Assembly: GCA_009377605.1 (NCBI GenBank)
Contig: WHTT01000031.1
Coordinates: 1-64,000 of the forward strand
DNA length: 64,000 nucleotides
Source of the DNA: Luteitalea sp.
Lineage (GTDB): Bacteria > Acidobacteriota > Vicinamibacteria > Vicinamibacterales > Vicinamibacteraceae
Reading direction: 5' to 3'
In this document: one piece after another, positions 44,339 to 53,556 of the stretch
How the letters are laid out: the number at the start of each line of letters is the position of its first letter
Position numbering within the stretch: position 1 is the stretch's first letter
Notes under the pieces: model-generated
The model's database searches: none
The model's input: only the letters and a program-made list of their open reading frames with translations
What the model was told of the DNA's origin: nothing
Translations under genes and position numbers: made by a program

Positions 44339-46042
44339 ATGAGCACGCAGGCTCCCAGTGAGCGGCGCATCATTCGCTCACCGCGCGGCACGGCGATCTC
44401 CTGCAAGGGCTGGCCGCAGGAGGCTGCGCTGCGCATGCTCATGAACAACCTCGATCCGGACGTCGCCGAGCGTCCAGAAGAGCTCGTCGTTTACGGCGGC
44501 GCCGGGAAGGCCGCACGCGACTGGGCCGCCTTCGCGGCGATTGTGGACACGCTCCGCCGGCTGGGCGACGAGGAGACGCTGATCGTGCAGAGCGGCAAGC
44601 CGGTCGGCGTCTTCAGGACGCATGCCGATGCACCGCGGGTGTTACTGGCCAACGCCAATCTGGTGCCGCGTTGGGCGACCTGGGACGAGTTCCGCCGCTT
44701 GGAAGCGCTTGGCTTGACAATGTTCGGCCAGATGACGGCGGGGTCCTGGATTTACATTGGTACGCAGGGGATTCTGCAAGGCACCTACGAAACCTTTGCC
44801 GAATGTGCGGCGCAGCATTTCGACGGCTCCCTGGCAGGCCGGCTCGTCGTGACGGCAGGCTTGGGCGGCATGGGCGGCGCACAGCCGCTCGCCGTCACGA
44901 TGAATGGTGGTGTCTGCTTGGCCGTAGAGGTCGATGCAGCTCGCGCGGCACGGCGCGTCGAGACGGGCTACTGCGATGCCTGCGAGACCGACCTCGATCG
45001 CGCCCTCGAACGCTGCGAGCGAGCCCAGCGTGCCAAGCAGCCGTTGTCGATAGGTCTCGTTGGCAACGTCGCGGACGTCCTGCCGGAGCTGGTACGACGC
45101 GGCCGCGTACCGGACGTCCTCACCGACCAGACCGCTGCGCACGACCTCCGCGTGGGCTACATTCCGGTCGGCGTGACGCCGAGGCAGGCGGCCCACTGGC
45201 GCGAGGCGGGCCCCGCCGAGTACGAGGCGGCGGTGCTCGATTCGATGGTGGTGCACGTCAACGCGATGCTCACGCTCAAGAAGCGCGGCGCCGTGACGTT
45301 CGACTATGGAAACAATCTGCGCGGCCAGGTGGCAGACCGTCGGGGTCTCAACGAGGCCTTTACGATTCCCGGCTTCGTGCCGGCGTTCATCCGCCCGCTC
45401 TTCTGCCGGGGGGCTGGCCCGTTCCGTTGGGTGGCGCTCTCGGGAGATCCAGAGGACATTCGGGTCACCGATGAGGCGCTCTTGGAGCTGTTCCCACGGA
45501 AGCCAGGTTTGGCCCGCTGGCTCCGGATGGCGCGCGAGCACGTCAAGCTCCAGGGGCTTCCAGCCAGGATCTGTTGGCTCGAGTACGGCGAGCGCGCCGA
45601 GGCCGGCCTCAAGTTCAACTGGTTGGTGGCCCACGGTAAGGTGAAAGCGCCGATTGTCATCGGTCGCGATCACCTCGATGCCGGCTCGGTCGCATCACCC
45701 AACCGCGAGACCGAAGGAATGCGCGACGGCTCCGACGCCATCGCCGACTGGCCATTGCTCAACGCTCTCCTCAACACGGCGTGCGGTGCGACCTGGGTCT
45801 CGATTCACCATGGCGGGGGCGTCGGGATTGGGTACTCGGTCCATGCCGGCATGGTCATCGTGGCAGATGGCACCGACGCGGCAGCGCGGAGACTCCAGCG
45901 AGTGCTCACAGCGGATCCGGGGACTGGCGTCATGCGTCACGCCGACGCCGGCTACGAGCTGGCCATTCAAACGGCGCGCGAGCGCGGAGTCGACTTACCG
46001 ATGGTTATCCGAGCTGCGACGTGCAGTGCGGGCAACGAGTAG
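44339..46042 (+). CDS. hutU: Urocanate hydratase
   Basis: Second step of histidine catabolism: urocanate to imidazolonepropionate, with NAD+ as electrophilic cofactor. 567 aa with [40 protein letters not shown], the NAD fold [31 protein letters not shown] and the conserved cysteine in [22 protein letters not shown] 44339 has a TAGGA-like site upstream. Its 3' end overlaps, antisense, the stop of an MscL remnant. Confidence 0.97.
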   Translation: MSTQAPSERRIIRSPRGTAISCKGWPQEAALRMLMNNLDPDVAERPEELVVYGGAGKAARDWAAFAAIVDTLRRLGDEETLIVQSGKPVGVFRTHADAPRVLLANANLVPRWATWDEFRRLEALGLTMFGQMTAGSWIYIGTQGILQGTYETFAECAAQHFDGSLAGRLVVTAGLGGMGGAQPLAVTMNGGVCLAVEVDAARAARRVETGYCDACETDLDRALERCERAQRAKQPLSIGLVGNVADVLPELVRRGRVPDVLTDQTAAHDLRVGYIPVGVTPRQAAHWREAGPAEYEAAVLDSMVVHVNAMLTLKKRGAVTFDYGNNLRGQVADRRGLNEAFTIPGFVPAFIRPLFCRGAGPFRWVALSGDPEDIRVTDEALLELFPRKPGLARWLRMAREHVKLQGLPARICWLEYGERAEAGLKFNWLVAHGKVKAPIVIGRDHLDAGSVASPNRETEGMRDGSDAIADWPLLNALLNTACGATWVSIHHGGGVGIGYSVHAGMVIVADGTDAAARRLQRVLTADPGTGVMRHADAGYELAIQTARERGVDLPMVIRAATCSAGNE

Positions 46043-46205
46043 CCGCGATGGGAACGTCCGTTGCGCAGAACGTGCAGGGCTTCGTGGTCGGCTCGGCTGC
46101 GGCCTCTTCTCGGCGCAATCGGTTCATCGCGCGCACCACCAGGAAGACCGCGAACGCCACGAAGATGAACGTGACCAGCGCATTTGCGTCTCCTCGTCGG
46201 GCGGC
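46005..46205 (-). pseudogene. MscL mechanosensitive channel, C-terminal remnant
   Basis: Reading from about 46195 down to TAA 46005-46007 the frame encodes NALVTFIFVAFAVFLVVRAM (TM2 of MscL), NRLRREEAAAEPTTK, and a [20 protein letters not shown] tail, the zinc-ribbon-like C-terminus common in some bacterial MscL proteins. TM1 and the periplasmic loop are missing upstream: sequence beyond ~46200 no longer resembles the family, and no start is evident. The remnant overlaps hutU by 38 bp in antisense. It is a decayed channel gene. Confidence 0.75.
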
Positions 46206-46360
46206 CGCGTCTTGTAGCTCTCGAGCACCTCGACCTTGAGCTGGACGAGCGCACCGTCCGCGCAGCCGCGGGAGCGCGCCCGAGGAGGATCGAGTGGGGC
46301 TGGTAGATGCATGCGCCGCTTGTCACGCGCGCCCGCCTCCCCGGGGCCCGCGCCGACCGC

Positions 46361-46615
46361 TTACCTGAACTCTCTCGCGAACTTCTCCAGTCGTTGGGCG
46401 ATCTGTTGCGCCTCCAGCCGACGCTGCGTCGCCTCGGTCAGGGGCACCCCCTCGTAGGTGCGACCGTTCACGGCGGCCACCGCTTCGAGCAATCCGGCGC
46501 GGACCGCATCGCGAATCGCGCCAGCCACGTCGGAAACGACGGCGTCATTCAGTGGATAAGAGGGCGGCACACGGGTGAGCGCACGTCGCGCCCGCTCCAA
46601 CGAATCGATAGTCAT
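46361..46615 (-). CDS. Small helical hypothetical protein (84 aa)
   Basis: Starts at ATG 46615 (MTIDSLERARRALTR), 37 bp after the radical SAM gene on the same strand, so probably co-transcribed. Predominantly helical and charged, with no motif I recognise. The end (IAQRLEKFAREFR) is amphipathic. The open frame extends further upstream, but that part overlaps the radical SAM gene and is not protein-like. Confidence 0.55.
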   Translation of the reverse strand: MTIDSLERARRALTRVPPSYPLNDAVVSDVAGAIRDAVRAGLLEAVAAVNGRTYEGVPLTEATQRRLEAQQIAQRLEKFAREFR

Positions 46616-46652
46616 GGTCAGTGGCGTCAAGATCTCGGGCCGGCGATGCCGA

Positions 46653-48227
46653 TTAACCCGATGCGTCCGATAATCGTCCGCTCTCGGTTCCAAGAGCCGG
46701 ACCCGCGCCCCTATTGTATGCAGAATTGCTGTCACGCAAGTAGTCGCGCTCGCGGGCCCGGATCGCCTGGTAGCGGCGGAAGACCGTGCGGGCGTCTTCG
46801 AGGCCGACGAGGGAGCGCCACGTGGATCCGCGAAAGGTGTGGGCAAACATCCCACGCCAGTGGCGAAGCGCGAACCACGGATAGTGAGCCATGGCGCGCG
46901 GCAGGTGCCGCACCTTCATCCACCGCTCCGCGCGCCACCGCAGGAACTCCACCTCCTCCGCGGCCACGTGGGCGGTTCTGACGACGGCCGTCGTCCCATC
47001 CCACTCCTCGAGCCGCTCATTGACGATGAGGCCCCGCTCGCGGAAGTCCATGGACATGGGTGTTCTCGGATACGGTGTCGGGTGCTGAATGTACGGCCAG
47101 TCGACATACCGTCGCGCGAACTCCAGATTGGTGAGAATCGATGACACAGTGTCATCGGGATTGCCGACGATCAGGCCGCCGACGACGTACATGCCGTTGC
47201 GATGGAGATGATCGATGGCCGCGAGCGTGGCATTACCGACAACCTTTCCCTGATCTCTCGCCGCGTTCTTCGCACGTGCCTTCAGGAATCCCAGGTCCTC
47301 ATCGAGGATGTTCTCGATCCCGAGGAATACGTATCGGAATCCGGCGCGCTTCATCAGAGGGGCGAGTCGCGCGCCGTGCTGTGCGATGGCCGACGTCATG
47401 GCCTGCACGATGAGCTCGCCGTCGTTCAAGCCAGCGTCGATGATTGCCTCGCAGAGCGCCGTGAACCGATGGACGTCGAGCGTGATGTTGTCATCGACAA
47501 GAAATAGGACCTCGCCTCCGTGTGCTCGCGCATCTCGAACGTCCTCCAGCACGCGTGCGATGGGGAGCTTGTGGAAGTTGCGGCCGCGCATCTCGATGAT
47601 GGCGCAGAAGCTGCAGTCGTACGTACAGCCGCGCGAGGTCTCGATGACGTCGATGCCCCGTCCCATGAACGTGTAGCCAGACAGCACCCGTGCCGCGCGC
47701 TTCGCCGGCTTGATGGCCTCGGCCTCCAGGCGTGACACGTGCCGGTCGGGATTGTGCCGGAACGTCTGGCCGTCACGCCATGAAAGCCCCGCAATGTCGT
47801 CGAATCGATCGTGCCCCTCCAGCGCACGAACGAGGGCGCAGAACGTCAGCTCCCCCTCTCCGCGGACGACGAAGTCGATGCCGAGCGCTGGGTCCTCGTA
47901 CGCCTCCCAGGCGAGGCTGGGATCGTAGCCGCCGACCACGATGCGAGCGTCCGGCACGAGCCTCCGAACGAGCCGAGCGATCTGCAGGGCCGTGCGGCGC
48001 TGAAACGTCATCACCGAAAGGCCGATGAGCTCCGGCTGGTGCTCCAGCACCAACCGCGTGACCGTCTCGCGCACGCGACCGTGGGCGAGGATCAGGTCTG
48101 CAATCGCCACGTCGTGGTGCGGGTCCACGTTCCCGGCGAGCGACGCCAGCGCGCCGTTCGGGATGCGAACCGCGACGACCGGCGTGTGCTCGAACGAGTC
48201 TGGCATCGACAGGAGCAGGATGCGCAT
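46653..48227 (-). CDS. B12-binding radical SAM protein
   Basis: 524 aa. The N-terminal cobalamin-binding Rossmann domain (~1-150: ELIGLSVMTFQRRTALQIAR, then IVVGGYDPSLAWE) lacks an obvious DxHxxG base-off motif. The radical SAM core has ETSRGCTYDCSFCAI (CX3CX2C, binding [4Fe-4S]), VLFLVDDNITLD and GFRYVFLGIEN. The C-terminal ~150 residues are as in the BchE/hopanoid-methylase-like class. The reaction is unknown; relatives modify lipids, tetrapyrroles or peptides. ATG 48227. Confidence 0.9.
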   Translation of the reverse strand: MRILLLSMPDSFEHTPVVAVRIPNGALASLAGNVDPHHDVAIADLILAHGRVRETVTRLVLEHQPELIGLSVMTFQRRTALQIARLVRRLVPDARIVVGGYDPSLAWEAYEDPALGIDFVVRGEGELTFCALVRALEGHDRFDDIAGLSWRDGQTFRHNPDRHVSRLEAEAIKPAKRAARVLSGYTFMGRGIDVIETSRGCTYDCSFCAIIEMRGRNFHKLPIARVLEDVRDARAHGGEVLFLVDDNITLDVHRFTALCEAIIDAGLNDGELIVQAMTSAIAQHGARLAPLMKRAGFRYVFLGIENILDEDLGFLKARAKNAARDQGKVVGNATLAAIDHLHRNGMYVVGGLIVGNPDDTVSSILTNLEFARRYVDWPYIQHPTPYPRTPMSMDFRERGLIVNERLEEWDGTTAVVRTAHVAAEEVEFLRWRAERWMKVRHLPRAMAHYPWFALRHWRGMFAHTFRGSTWRSLVGLEDARTVFRRYQAIRARERDYLRDSNSAYNRGAGPALGTESGRLSDASG

Positions 48228-48376
48228 GCTGACCTCGGTGACCTGGCCTGTGCGAGGAGGACATGATGAGCATAGCGTCTGCCAGACGTACCAGCAAGCG
48301 CAGACAGTGGAGCTCGGAAAGCGGATGTCTTGGTGAGAGGCGACAATGGCCGGCGGGCTTCACGTATAATCCCGCT

Positions 48377-49345
48377 ATGCGCCGACGCCTGGCGTCGTTC
48401 GCTCTCATGCTGGGGCTGGTCGTCACGGCTGTCCCTGTCTTTGTTCAGTCCTCCGCTTTCACCTTGGCGGTCGTGCGGCGTGACGGAGTCCTCGTGCCGT
48501 TCGTCACGTTCACGGGGACGAAGTTCGAGCGACATTGGCCAACCCCGGAACGGCACACGGATGTCCCGGCTGCGCTCGACGCCGTGCCATCGGGCTGGTG
48601 GCCGGACAAGCGTCCACAGATCGAGTGGCGCTTTCAACCGCTCGAGGGCGAGACTCACTCCCTCGAAGTCAAGAGTCCGATTTGGGTGCCGGTCCAATGC
48701 CAGCAGCAAACGGCGCTCCTCACGGACTATCAGACGGCGGAACCGCCGCCGCCGCCAGACGTGCAGCCCTACCCCAAGGATGGCCTCGCGTGGACGGGCA
48801 CTGCGACCATCGAGCCCATTGACATCCTCACGAGCGAACACCCGGTGTGGCAGCGCCTTGGCCGAGAGCTCGCGAGCACCATCACCAAGCACGAGCAGGA
48901 AGCGATCGAGCGCGCGGAGAGGTCCGGCTGGCGTCATCCCCTGGCGAAAGAGGCGCGTGAACGAACATCGGCTACGCTGGAGGCCGTCTACGGCGCACTT
49001 ACTGGCAGTACGCAGGGTGGCCGCGCGTACTACGTCGAAGCGACGAAGCGATACAAGCGCAAACCGGGTGATAGAGATGCGGATTGCGATATCGTGTCGT
49101 TCGTCCATGGCTGGGTTCGCGTCGACAAGGGCGGTAAGGTCCTCGCTGCTCGCATGGGAGGCAATGTCACGGCCTGCGACTATCACTCGGTGGCCATCAT
49201 GCACCCGCTGGCAGTGCTACGGCTGAACGCCAAACCGCTCTGGGTGGTGCAATGGTCCACGTGGGGGAAGGAACAGTACGAGATCATCGATCCAACTGCA
49301 GGGAAGCTTCTCTTCGAAACGACCGCAGGCCAGTGCTCAGGGTAA
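48377..49345 (+). CDS. Secreted protein of unknown function
   Basis: 322 aa from ATG 48377, with a signal peptide (MRRRLASFALMLGLVVTAVP, cleaved near VQSSA). The mature part starts with FTLAVVRRDGVLVPFVTFTG and contains Trp-rich segments (GWWPDKRPQIEWRFQPLEG), a Pro run before QPYPKDGLAW, and a C-terminal domain with GWVRVDKGGKVLAARMGGNV. I do not recognise a named domain. It overlaps the RNase-toxin gene by 13 bp, so co-translation is likely, but a functional link is not shown. Confidence 0.75.
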   Translation: MRRRLASFALMLGLVVTAVPVFVQSSAFTLAVVRRDGVLVPFVTFTGTKFERHWPTPERHTDVPAALDAVPSGWWPDKRPQIEWRFQPLEGETHSLEVKSPIWVPVQCQQQTALLTDYQTAEPPPPPDVQPYPKDGLAWTGTATIEPIDILTSEHPVWQRLGRELASTITKHEQEAIERAERSGWRHPLAKEARERTSATLEAVYGALTGSTQGGRAYYVEATKRYKRKPGDRDADCDIVSFVHGWVRVDKGGKVLAARMGGNVTACDYHSVAIMHPLAVLRLNAKPLWVVQWSTWGKEQYEIIDPTAGKLLFETTAGQCSG

Positions 49346-49926
49346 TCCCTCATCGTCTGGCCGTAGCAGCTGCGCTGTCGATTCTGTGTGCGGCGTGTCA
49401 ACTGGGGTCGCTTCCAGAGAGCGCGAGCCCTTCAGGTGCTGCCAACGCTCGCGCTGCCGCGGCGCACGACGCTCCTATCCGACAGGCTGCTTCTTCCCGC
49501 CCAGACACTCGCTCGCAAGAAGAACCCGTGGCTGGCACGCCGCGCCGCGACCTCGCCTGGGACGAGGCACACGGCGGCCACACGCTCGCACGTCATGTCG
49601 GTCTCGGCGACCGAGACCTGCGTGCAAGACTTGCGGCTGAGGACATCTCAGCTGCCTCGACGTTCATGGACCGCGAGACTGCAGAGCGTGTGGTCGCCGA
49701 CGCCCTGGAAACGTCGCGCGCACAGATCCAGCGCTGGTCGCGGAGAAGCGGACGACGTCCGAACCTTGTCGTTCACTTTCGTGGCAATCGAGACGAGCCG
49801 ATTGGCCGCTCGCTCCGGCGTGGCTCGCGCCGCCCGAAGACTTGCTGGGCCGCCAGAATCGTCCTGAGATGGGATGAGCAGCTGGACCAATTCTTCGTGT
49901 TAACCGCCTATCCCGAGGTGCCGTGA
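49333..49926 (+). CDS. Exported RNase A-like (CdiA-CT type) toxin
   Basis: 197 aa from GTG 49333. Residues 1-22 form a signal sequence with a degenerate lipobox (LCAAC); ~23-72 is a disordered Ala/Ser/Arg linker; ~73-197 matches the bacterial CdiA-CT RNase A domain: AHGGHTLARHVG (His83, His88), ISAASTFMDRETAERVV, IGRSLRRG and terminal FFVLTAYPEVP. Members are tRNA/RNA-cleaving effectors at the end of giant CdiA or other polymorphic toxins. Here the domain is nearly free-standing with its own export signal. An immunity-like gene overlaps its end by 4 bp. Confidence 0.85.
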   Translation: MLRVIPHRLAVAAALSILCAACQLGSLPESASPSGAANARAAAAHDAPIRQAASSRPDTRSQEEPVAGTPRRDLAWDEAHGGHTLARHVGLGDRDLRARLAAEDISAASTFMDRETAERVVADALETSRAQIQRWSRRSGRRPNLVVHFRGNRDEPIGRSLRRGSRRPKTCWAARIVLRWDEQLDQFFVLTAYPEVP

Positions 49927-50279
49927 TGAGGTCGCGCAAAGCTCGCACACAGGGTAAGCGGCGGCGTGCCAAGCCGGTCCTCGTTGCGGTGTTTCCAGAG
50001 CTCACCCAGGTGTTGCAGGGCTATCTGCACGAAGACTTCGGCATCGAGCACGGCTCGGCCCATGAAGCGATTGCCGCTTACAGGGCCGATGCCTCCGACG
50101 AGGAGCGCGCGCGATTCAATCGCGAGGTCGGGCGGTTCCTCAGAATGGTCCATGGCGCGAGGATCTCTGCAATTCGCAGAATTCTTGCGCGCGATTTTCG
50201 GTCGGCGTGGGCGCCGCGCAGCGTGGCGGAGCTTCGCAGTGTGCTGTTCGACAGGGAGGACGAGAGCAAGTCGCTCTGA
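49923..50279 (+). CDS. CdiI-like contact-dependent inhibition immunity protein
   Basis: 118 aa. After a basic N-terminus it shows the pattern of the CdiI_2 immunity family: AVFPELTQVLQGYLHEDFGI, EHGSAHEAIAAYRADAS, then a helical C-terminus (WAPRSVAELRSVLFDRE). Such proteins bind and neutralise the CdiA-CT nuclease made by the same cell. ATG 49926 (or 49923) overlaps the toxin stop codon, the standard toxin-immunity arrangement. It is cytosolic: no signal peptide. Confidence 0.85.
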   Translation: MMRSRKARTQGKRRRAKPVLVAVFPELTQVLQGYLHEDFGIEHGSAHEAIAAYRADASDEERARFNREVGRFLRMVHGARISAIRRILARDFRSAWAPRSVAELRSVLFDREDESKSL

Positions 50280-50303
50280 GCACGCCTGTGTCGTAGGCAG
50301 GCG

Positions 50304-51113
50304 CTACGGCTCCGCGAGCCCGAGCCGCTGAGCCCCCGCGTAGACGAGGAACCGTCGGCCACGAAGAAACCCGATGAGCGTGACGTTCAGCTCGCGGGCC
50401 AGCGCAACCGCCAGACTCGACGGCGCTGACACGGACGCCACGATAGGCACCCCGGCCGCGCACGCCTTCTGCACGATTTCGAAGCCGCCTCTTCCACTCA
50501 CCAACAGGACGGCGCTCGTCAGCGGCACGCGGCCCTCCACGACGGCCCAGCCCACGACCTTGTCGACCGCATTGTGACGACCGACGTCCTCACGAATGAC
50601 CTGGAGCGTGCCATTGGCGTCGAAGAGCGCCGCAGCGTGGAGACCGCCGGTTCGCGCGAAGATCGTTTGCGCACCGCGCAGCACGTCTGGCAGCCTGCAC
50701 AACACATTTGGCTCGATCCGAAGCGCGGAGGTCGCCGGCAGGAGCCCCGGCACCCGGACCGCCCCGCGCTCCGCCACGCCGCATAGACCGCAGCTCGACG
50801 TCGCGATGACGCGGCGGACCCTCGCTTGCGGATCGAACGCCACGCCTTCACGCAAGGTCACCTCGACCACGTCATCCGAGGCCTCCGGTGCGGCGGCAAT
50901 GTGCGCCAACGCGCCTCGCTCCTCGATGAGGCCCTCGGTGAGCAACCATCCCACAGCCAGCTCCGCATCGTGCCCCGGCGTACGCATCGTCACCACCATT
51001 GGCGTTCCGTTGACGCGCACCTCCAGCGGGGCTTCCACGACCAGTGCATCAGCGAGCCGGCGCGGCTCACCGTCGTTCCATTCCGTGACGTGGGTCCCAG
51101 CAATTTGCGGCAT
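50304..51113 (-). CDS. fdhD: Formate dehydrogenase accessory sulfurtransferase
   Basis: FdhD transfers sulfur from a cysteine desulfurase to the molybdenum cofactor of formate dehydrogenase. 269 aa with VNGTPMVVTMRTPGHDAELA, the catalytic TSSCGLCG pair (Cys108, Cys111), REDVGRHNAVDKVVG and SGRGGFEIVQKACAAGVPIV. No formate dehydrogenase gene lies in the window, so its client is elsewhere. It converges with the immunity gene across a 24-bp gap. Confidence 0.96.
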   Translation of the reverse strand: MPQIAGTHVTEWNDGEPRRLADALVVEAPLEVRVNGTPMVVTMRTPGHDAELAVGWLLTEGLIEERGALAHIAAAPEASDDVVEVTLREGVAFDPQARVRRVIATSSCGLCGVAERGAVRVPGLLPATSALRIEPNVLCRLPDVLRGAQTIFARTGGLHAAALFDANGTLQVIREDVGRHNAVDKVVGWAVVEGRVPLTSAVLLVSGRGGFEIVQKACAAGVPIVASVSAPSSLAVALARELNVTLIGFLRGRRFLVYAGAQRLGLAEP

Positions 51114-51249
51114 GCTGCTCCAGTCCGCCTGCGCTATGCTCCCTCGTGCGACCGATAGCGCCAGCTATTCTGGCACGCTTCAGGTTGTGTCGGTTGGAAT
51201 GGGCCCACCGCACAGCTGGGATGGCGAATACTGCTGAGAAAGGGGCGGA

Positions 51250-51753
51250 ATGGCTACGCTCTATCGCGATTGGTGGCCGCCGACGGATCTGCCGACGTTT
51301 GTCCTGCTGCTCGTCACCTGTGTCGTGGTGATGGTTTTCGCATGGCGAGCGTGGCGCCTCTGGGATGCAGCCGAGACGCCCGTCGTCGTCGGCCACGTGG
51401 CTCAAGATCACCTCATCTTGGCGAACTGTGGAAAGGGTGTTGCGCTCAATGTCGTCGCCACCGGGAAGGGGTTCCCGAACGAGCTCGAGCAGATCAGCGG
51501 CATCGCGGCGGGCGCGCAGGCACGGTTCCTCTTGACGAGCGCCCTTACCGTTGGGGCAACGATTCACATCCACTATCGAAACGCGTCGGGACGCTGGCAC
51601 CGTTCCGAGCTCGTTGCCACCAGACAGACCAGCGCAGGTGGTCCCATGAGCATCAGCTTCTCGCGGCGCGTGCAGCGGTGGCGCGTTCCCAAGAAGGTTC
51701 GGCGGGCGCTGTCGAGAGTCGTCGCGCGTGAGTTCGTCACGCGCGATCAGTGA
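51250..51753 (+). CDS. Single-pass membrane protein of unknown function
   Basis: 167 aa with one TM helix (residues ~16-34: TFVLLLVTCVVVMVFAWRAW), followed by a beta-rich domain (PVVVGHVAQDHLILANCGKG, then RFLLTSALTVGATIHIHYRN) and a very basic C-terminus (RRVQRWRVPKKVRRALSRVV). Not recognised. ATG 51250 has a GGGGCGGA stretch upstream. Transcribed away from fdhD. Confidence 0.6.
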   Translation: MATLYRDWWPPTDLPTFVLLLVTCVVVMVFAWRAWRLWDAAETPVVVGHVAQDHLILANCGKGVALNVVATGKGFPNELEQISGIAAGAQARFLLTSALTVGATIHIHYRNASGRWHRSELVATRQTSAGGPMSISFSRRVQRWRVPKKVRRALSRVVAREFVTRDQ

Positions 51754-51841
51754 GACGGCCGGCTGGGCGAGTCCGACGTTCAGGTACGTGGCAGCTCGAA
51801 CACACGAGCCTATCGAGGGTCGCGGAGCGCGTGGCGTCGTC

Positions 51842-53281
51842 TTACTCTTGCGGCTTCTTTGGGCTGCCTTTCTGCGCATCGCCGGACGGCGCATTCGGAC
51901 CGTAGCTCGATTGATCACTGAGCAGGCGCGGCTCATTGAAGACAGTGCGGCGGTCGCCTTGCTGCTGCATCCACTGCTCTAGCTCGGCGCGCATCTTCTT
52001 GCGCTGGGTGGCATGCTGCGGATCACCAGCGAGGTTTTGCTGCTCGTGGGGATCGGCCCGCAGGTCGTAGAGCTCCTCCTCGGGGCGAGCATGATATCGC
52101 TTCACAATCGCCGCCGCCCCTTCATCGGTCTTCGCTGCCGTTTCCCACGTCGACCAATAGGGGCGTTGTCCGAGCTCTCCCGGAAGATCAATGTGCGTCG
52201 TGAAGGCGAACTCCGGATGGAGATTCCAGAGATACTTCCAGTCCGCTGTCCGAATACTGCGAATCGGGTAGACATTCCAACGACCATCGCCGCTGTGTGT
52301 CGCGAAGATGCGGTCACGGTGCGTCATGCGCTCGCCACGCAACACCGAAAGGAAAGAACGACCATCGATCTCTTGGGGGGCCTTGCCGCCGGCTGCCTCC
52401 AACAACGTGGGCAGAAAATCCAGCCAGCTCACCATGGCATCCGTGCGTGTGCCCGGCTTCACCACACCCGGCCACGAGATCATCAAAGGAACACGAATGC
52501 CAGCGTCGTAGCAATTCCACTTGGCAAACGGCCACTGCGCTCCGTGATCGCTGCTGAAGAGAAAGAGCGTTCGCTCACCGAGATGCTCCCGGACGGCGGC
52601 GAGGATCAACCCAAGCTGGTTGTCGGCGTTCGTCACAGCAGCCGCGTAACGAGCACGCCACTTGCGTGTCGCGGGCGTATCGACGGAACCGGCAGGAAGT
52701 GTCAGCGTGTCGGCGTCGTCGCCTTGTGGATCTTCCGGCCATGGCACGTGTGGCCAGTTGCTCCCGACGAAGAGACACAGCGGCTTGGCGTTGTTCCGAT
52801 CTCGCTTCTTCAGGAACTCGATCGCTGCCGGAATGGCCTCGTGATCGTGAAACGTATCGTGCGCGAAATAATCGAAGCCGTAATCAGCAGTGTGCTTGTA
52901 GTGAGAGACCTTTCCAAACGCGACAACCTCGTAGCCGAGCTCCTGAAAATATGAGGGCCACTTCCTCAATTCCGCACGCGGCTTCGCGTGGTTCGGCTCG
53001 GCCCCATTACGCGCCGGCATCAGCCCTGTGAGTAGGGCCGCACGGCTCGGAGCGCAACTCGGCGACGCCACGAACGCGCGCGTGAACATCAATCCGGCGT
53101 CGGCCACGCGCTGCATGTTCGGCGTACGAAACTCCTTCGAGCCGTACGGTGTGGCGTCCAGCTGGCTGTGATCGTCGGTCAGGAAGATGACAATGTCGGG
53201 TGGTCGCTCGTCGCTCTGGGCCGAGCTCCCGCCGGGAAGGCTCCAGAGGCACACTGTCAGGAATGTGAGGAGAATTCTCAT
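51842..53281 (-). CDS. Type I sulfatase (formylglycine-dependent)
   Basis: 479 aa with a signal peptide (MRILLTFLTVCLWSLPGGSS), hence periplasmic or exported. The sulfatase signature is PSCAPSRAALLTG, Cys76 in the CxPSR context being the residue converted to formylglycine; metal ligands are at IFLTDDHSQ and FSSDHGAQW. The family is closest to heparan N-sulfatase/iduronate-sulfatase-like enzymes that desulfate glycans. ATG 53281 is chosen because the signal peptide starts there. No maturase (FGE or anSME) is seen nearby. Confidence 0.93.
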   Translation of the reverse strand: MRILLTFLTVCLWSLPGGSSAQSDERPPDIVIFLTDDHSQLDATPYGSKEFRTPNMQRVADAGLMFTRAFVASPSCAPSRAALLTGLMPARNGAEPNHAKPRAELRKWPSYFQELGYEVVAFGKVSHYKHTADYGFDYFAHDTFHDHEAIPAAIEFLKKRDRNNAKPLCLFVGSNWPHVPWPEDPQGDDADTLTLPAGSVDTPATRKWRARYAAAVTNADNQLGLILAAVREHLGERTLFLFSSDHGAQWPFAKWNCYDAGIRVPLMISWPGVVKPGTRTDAMVSWLDFLPTLLEAAGGKAPQEIDGRSFLSVLRGERMTHRDRIFATHSGDGRWNVYPIRSIRTADWKYLWNLHPEFAFTTHIDLPGELGQRPYWSTWETAAKTDEGAAAIVKRYHARPEEELYDLRADPHEQQNLAGDPQHATQRKKMRAELEQWMQQQGDRRTVFNEPRLLSDQSSYGPNAPSGDAQKGSPKKPQE

Positions 53282-53556
53282 GGAAGATGATGTTCGGCTT
53301 CTCGCACCGTTGTCCATGGCAGGGCGTGGCGTTGGTCTCGACGGCCAGCAACGCGAAGCAAGCGCCGGAAGAAGTCCGCGCAGAGTGGTGTAGTCTAGCA
53401 TCACCGTGAACCGTGGATCTTAGCACTCCTCGAACGGAGGGCGTCATGCTCGAGGCATCGTCAACGCACGAGTCGCGCCCGTCACGATGAGCACGAGGAG
53501 GCCACCGGAGGCGCGGGTCGTGACCGTGCACTTCATTGCTGACGAAGGAGGGAATC

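Noticed and set aside
48092-49204. 370-aa minus-strand ORF opposite the secreted protein
   Set aside because: Arg/His-rich shadow without motifs; the plus frame has a signal peptide and coherent sequence.
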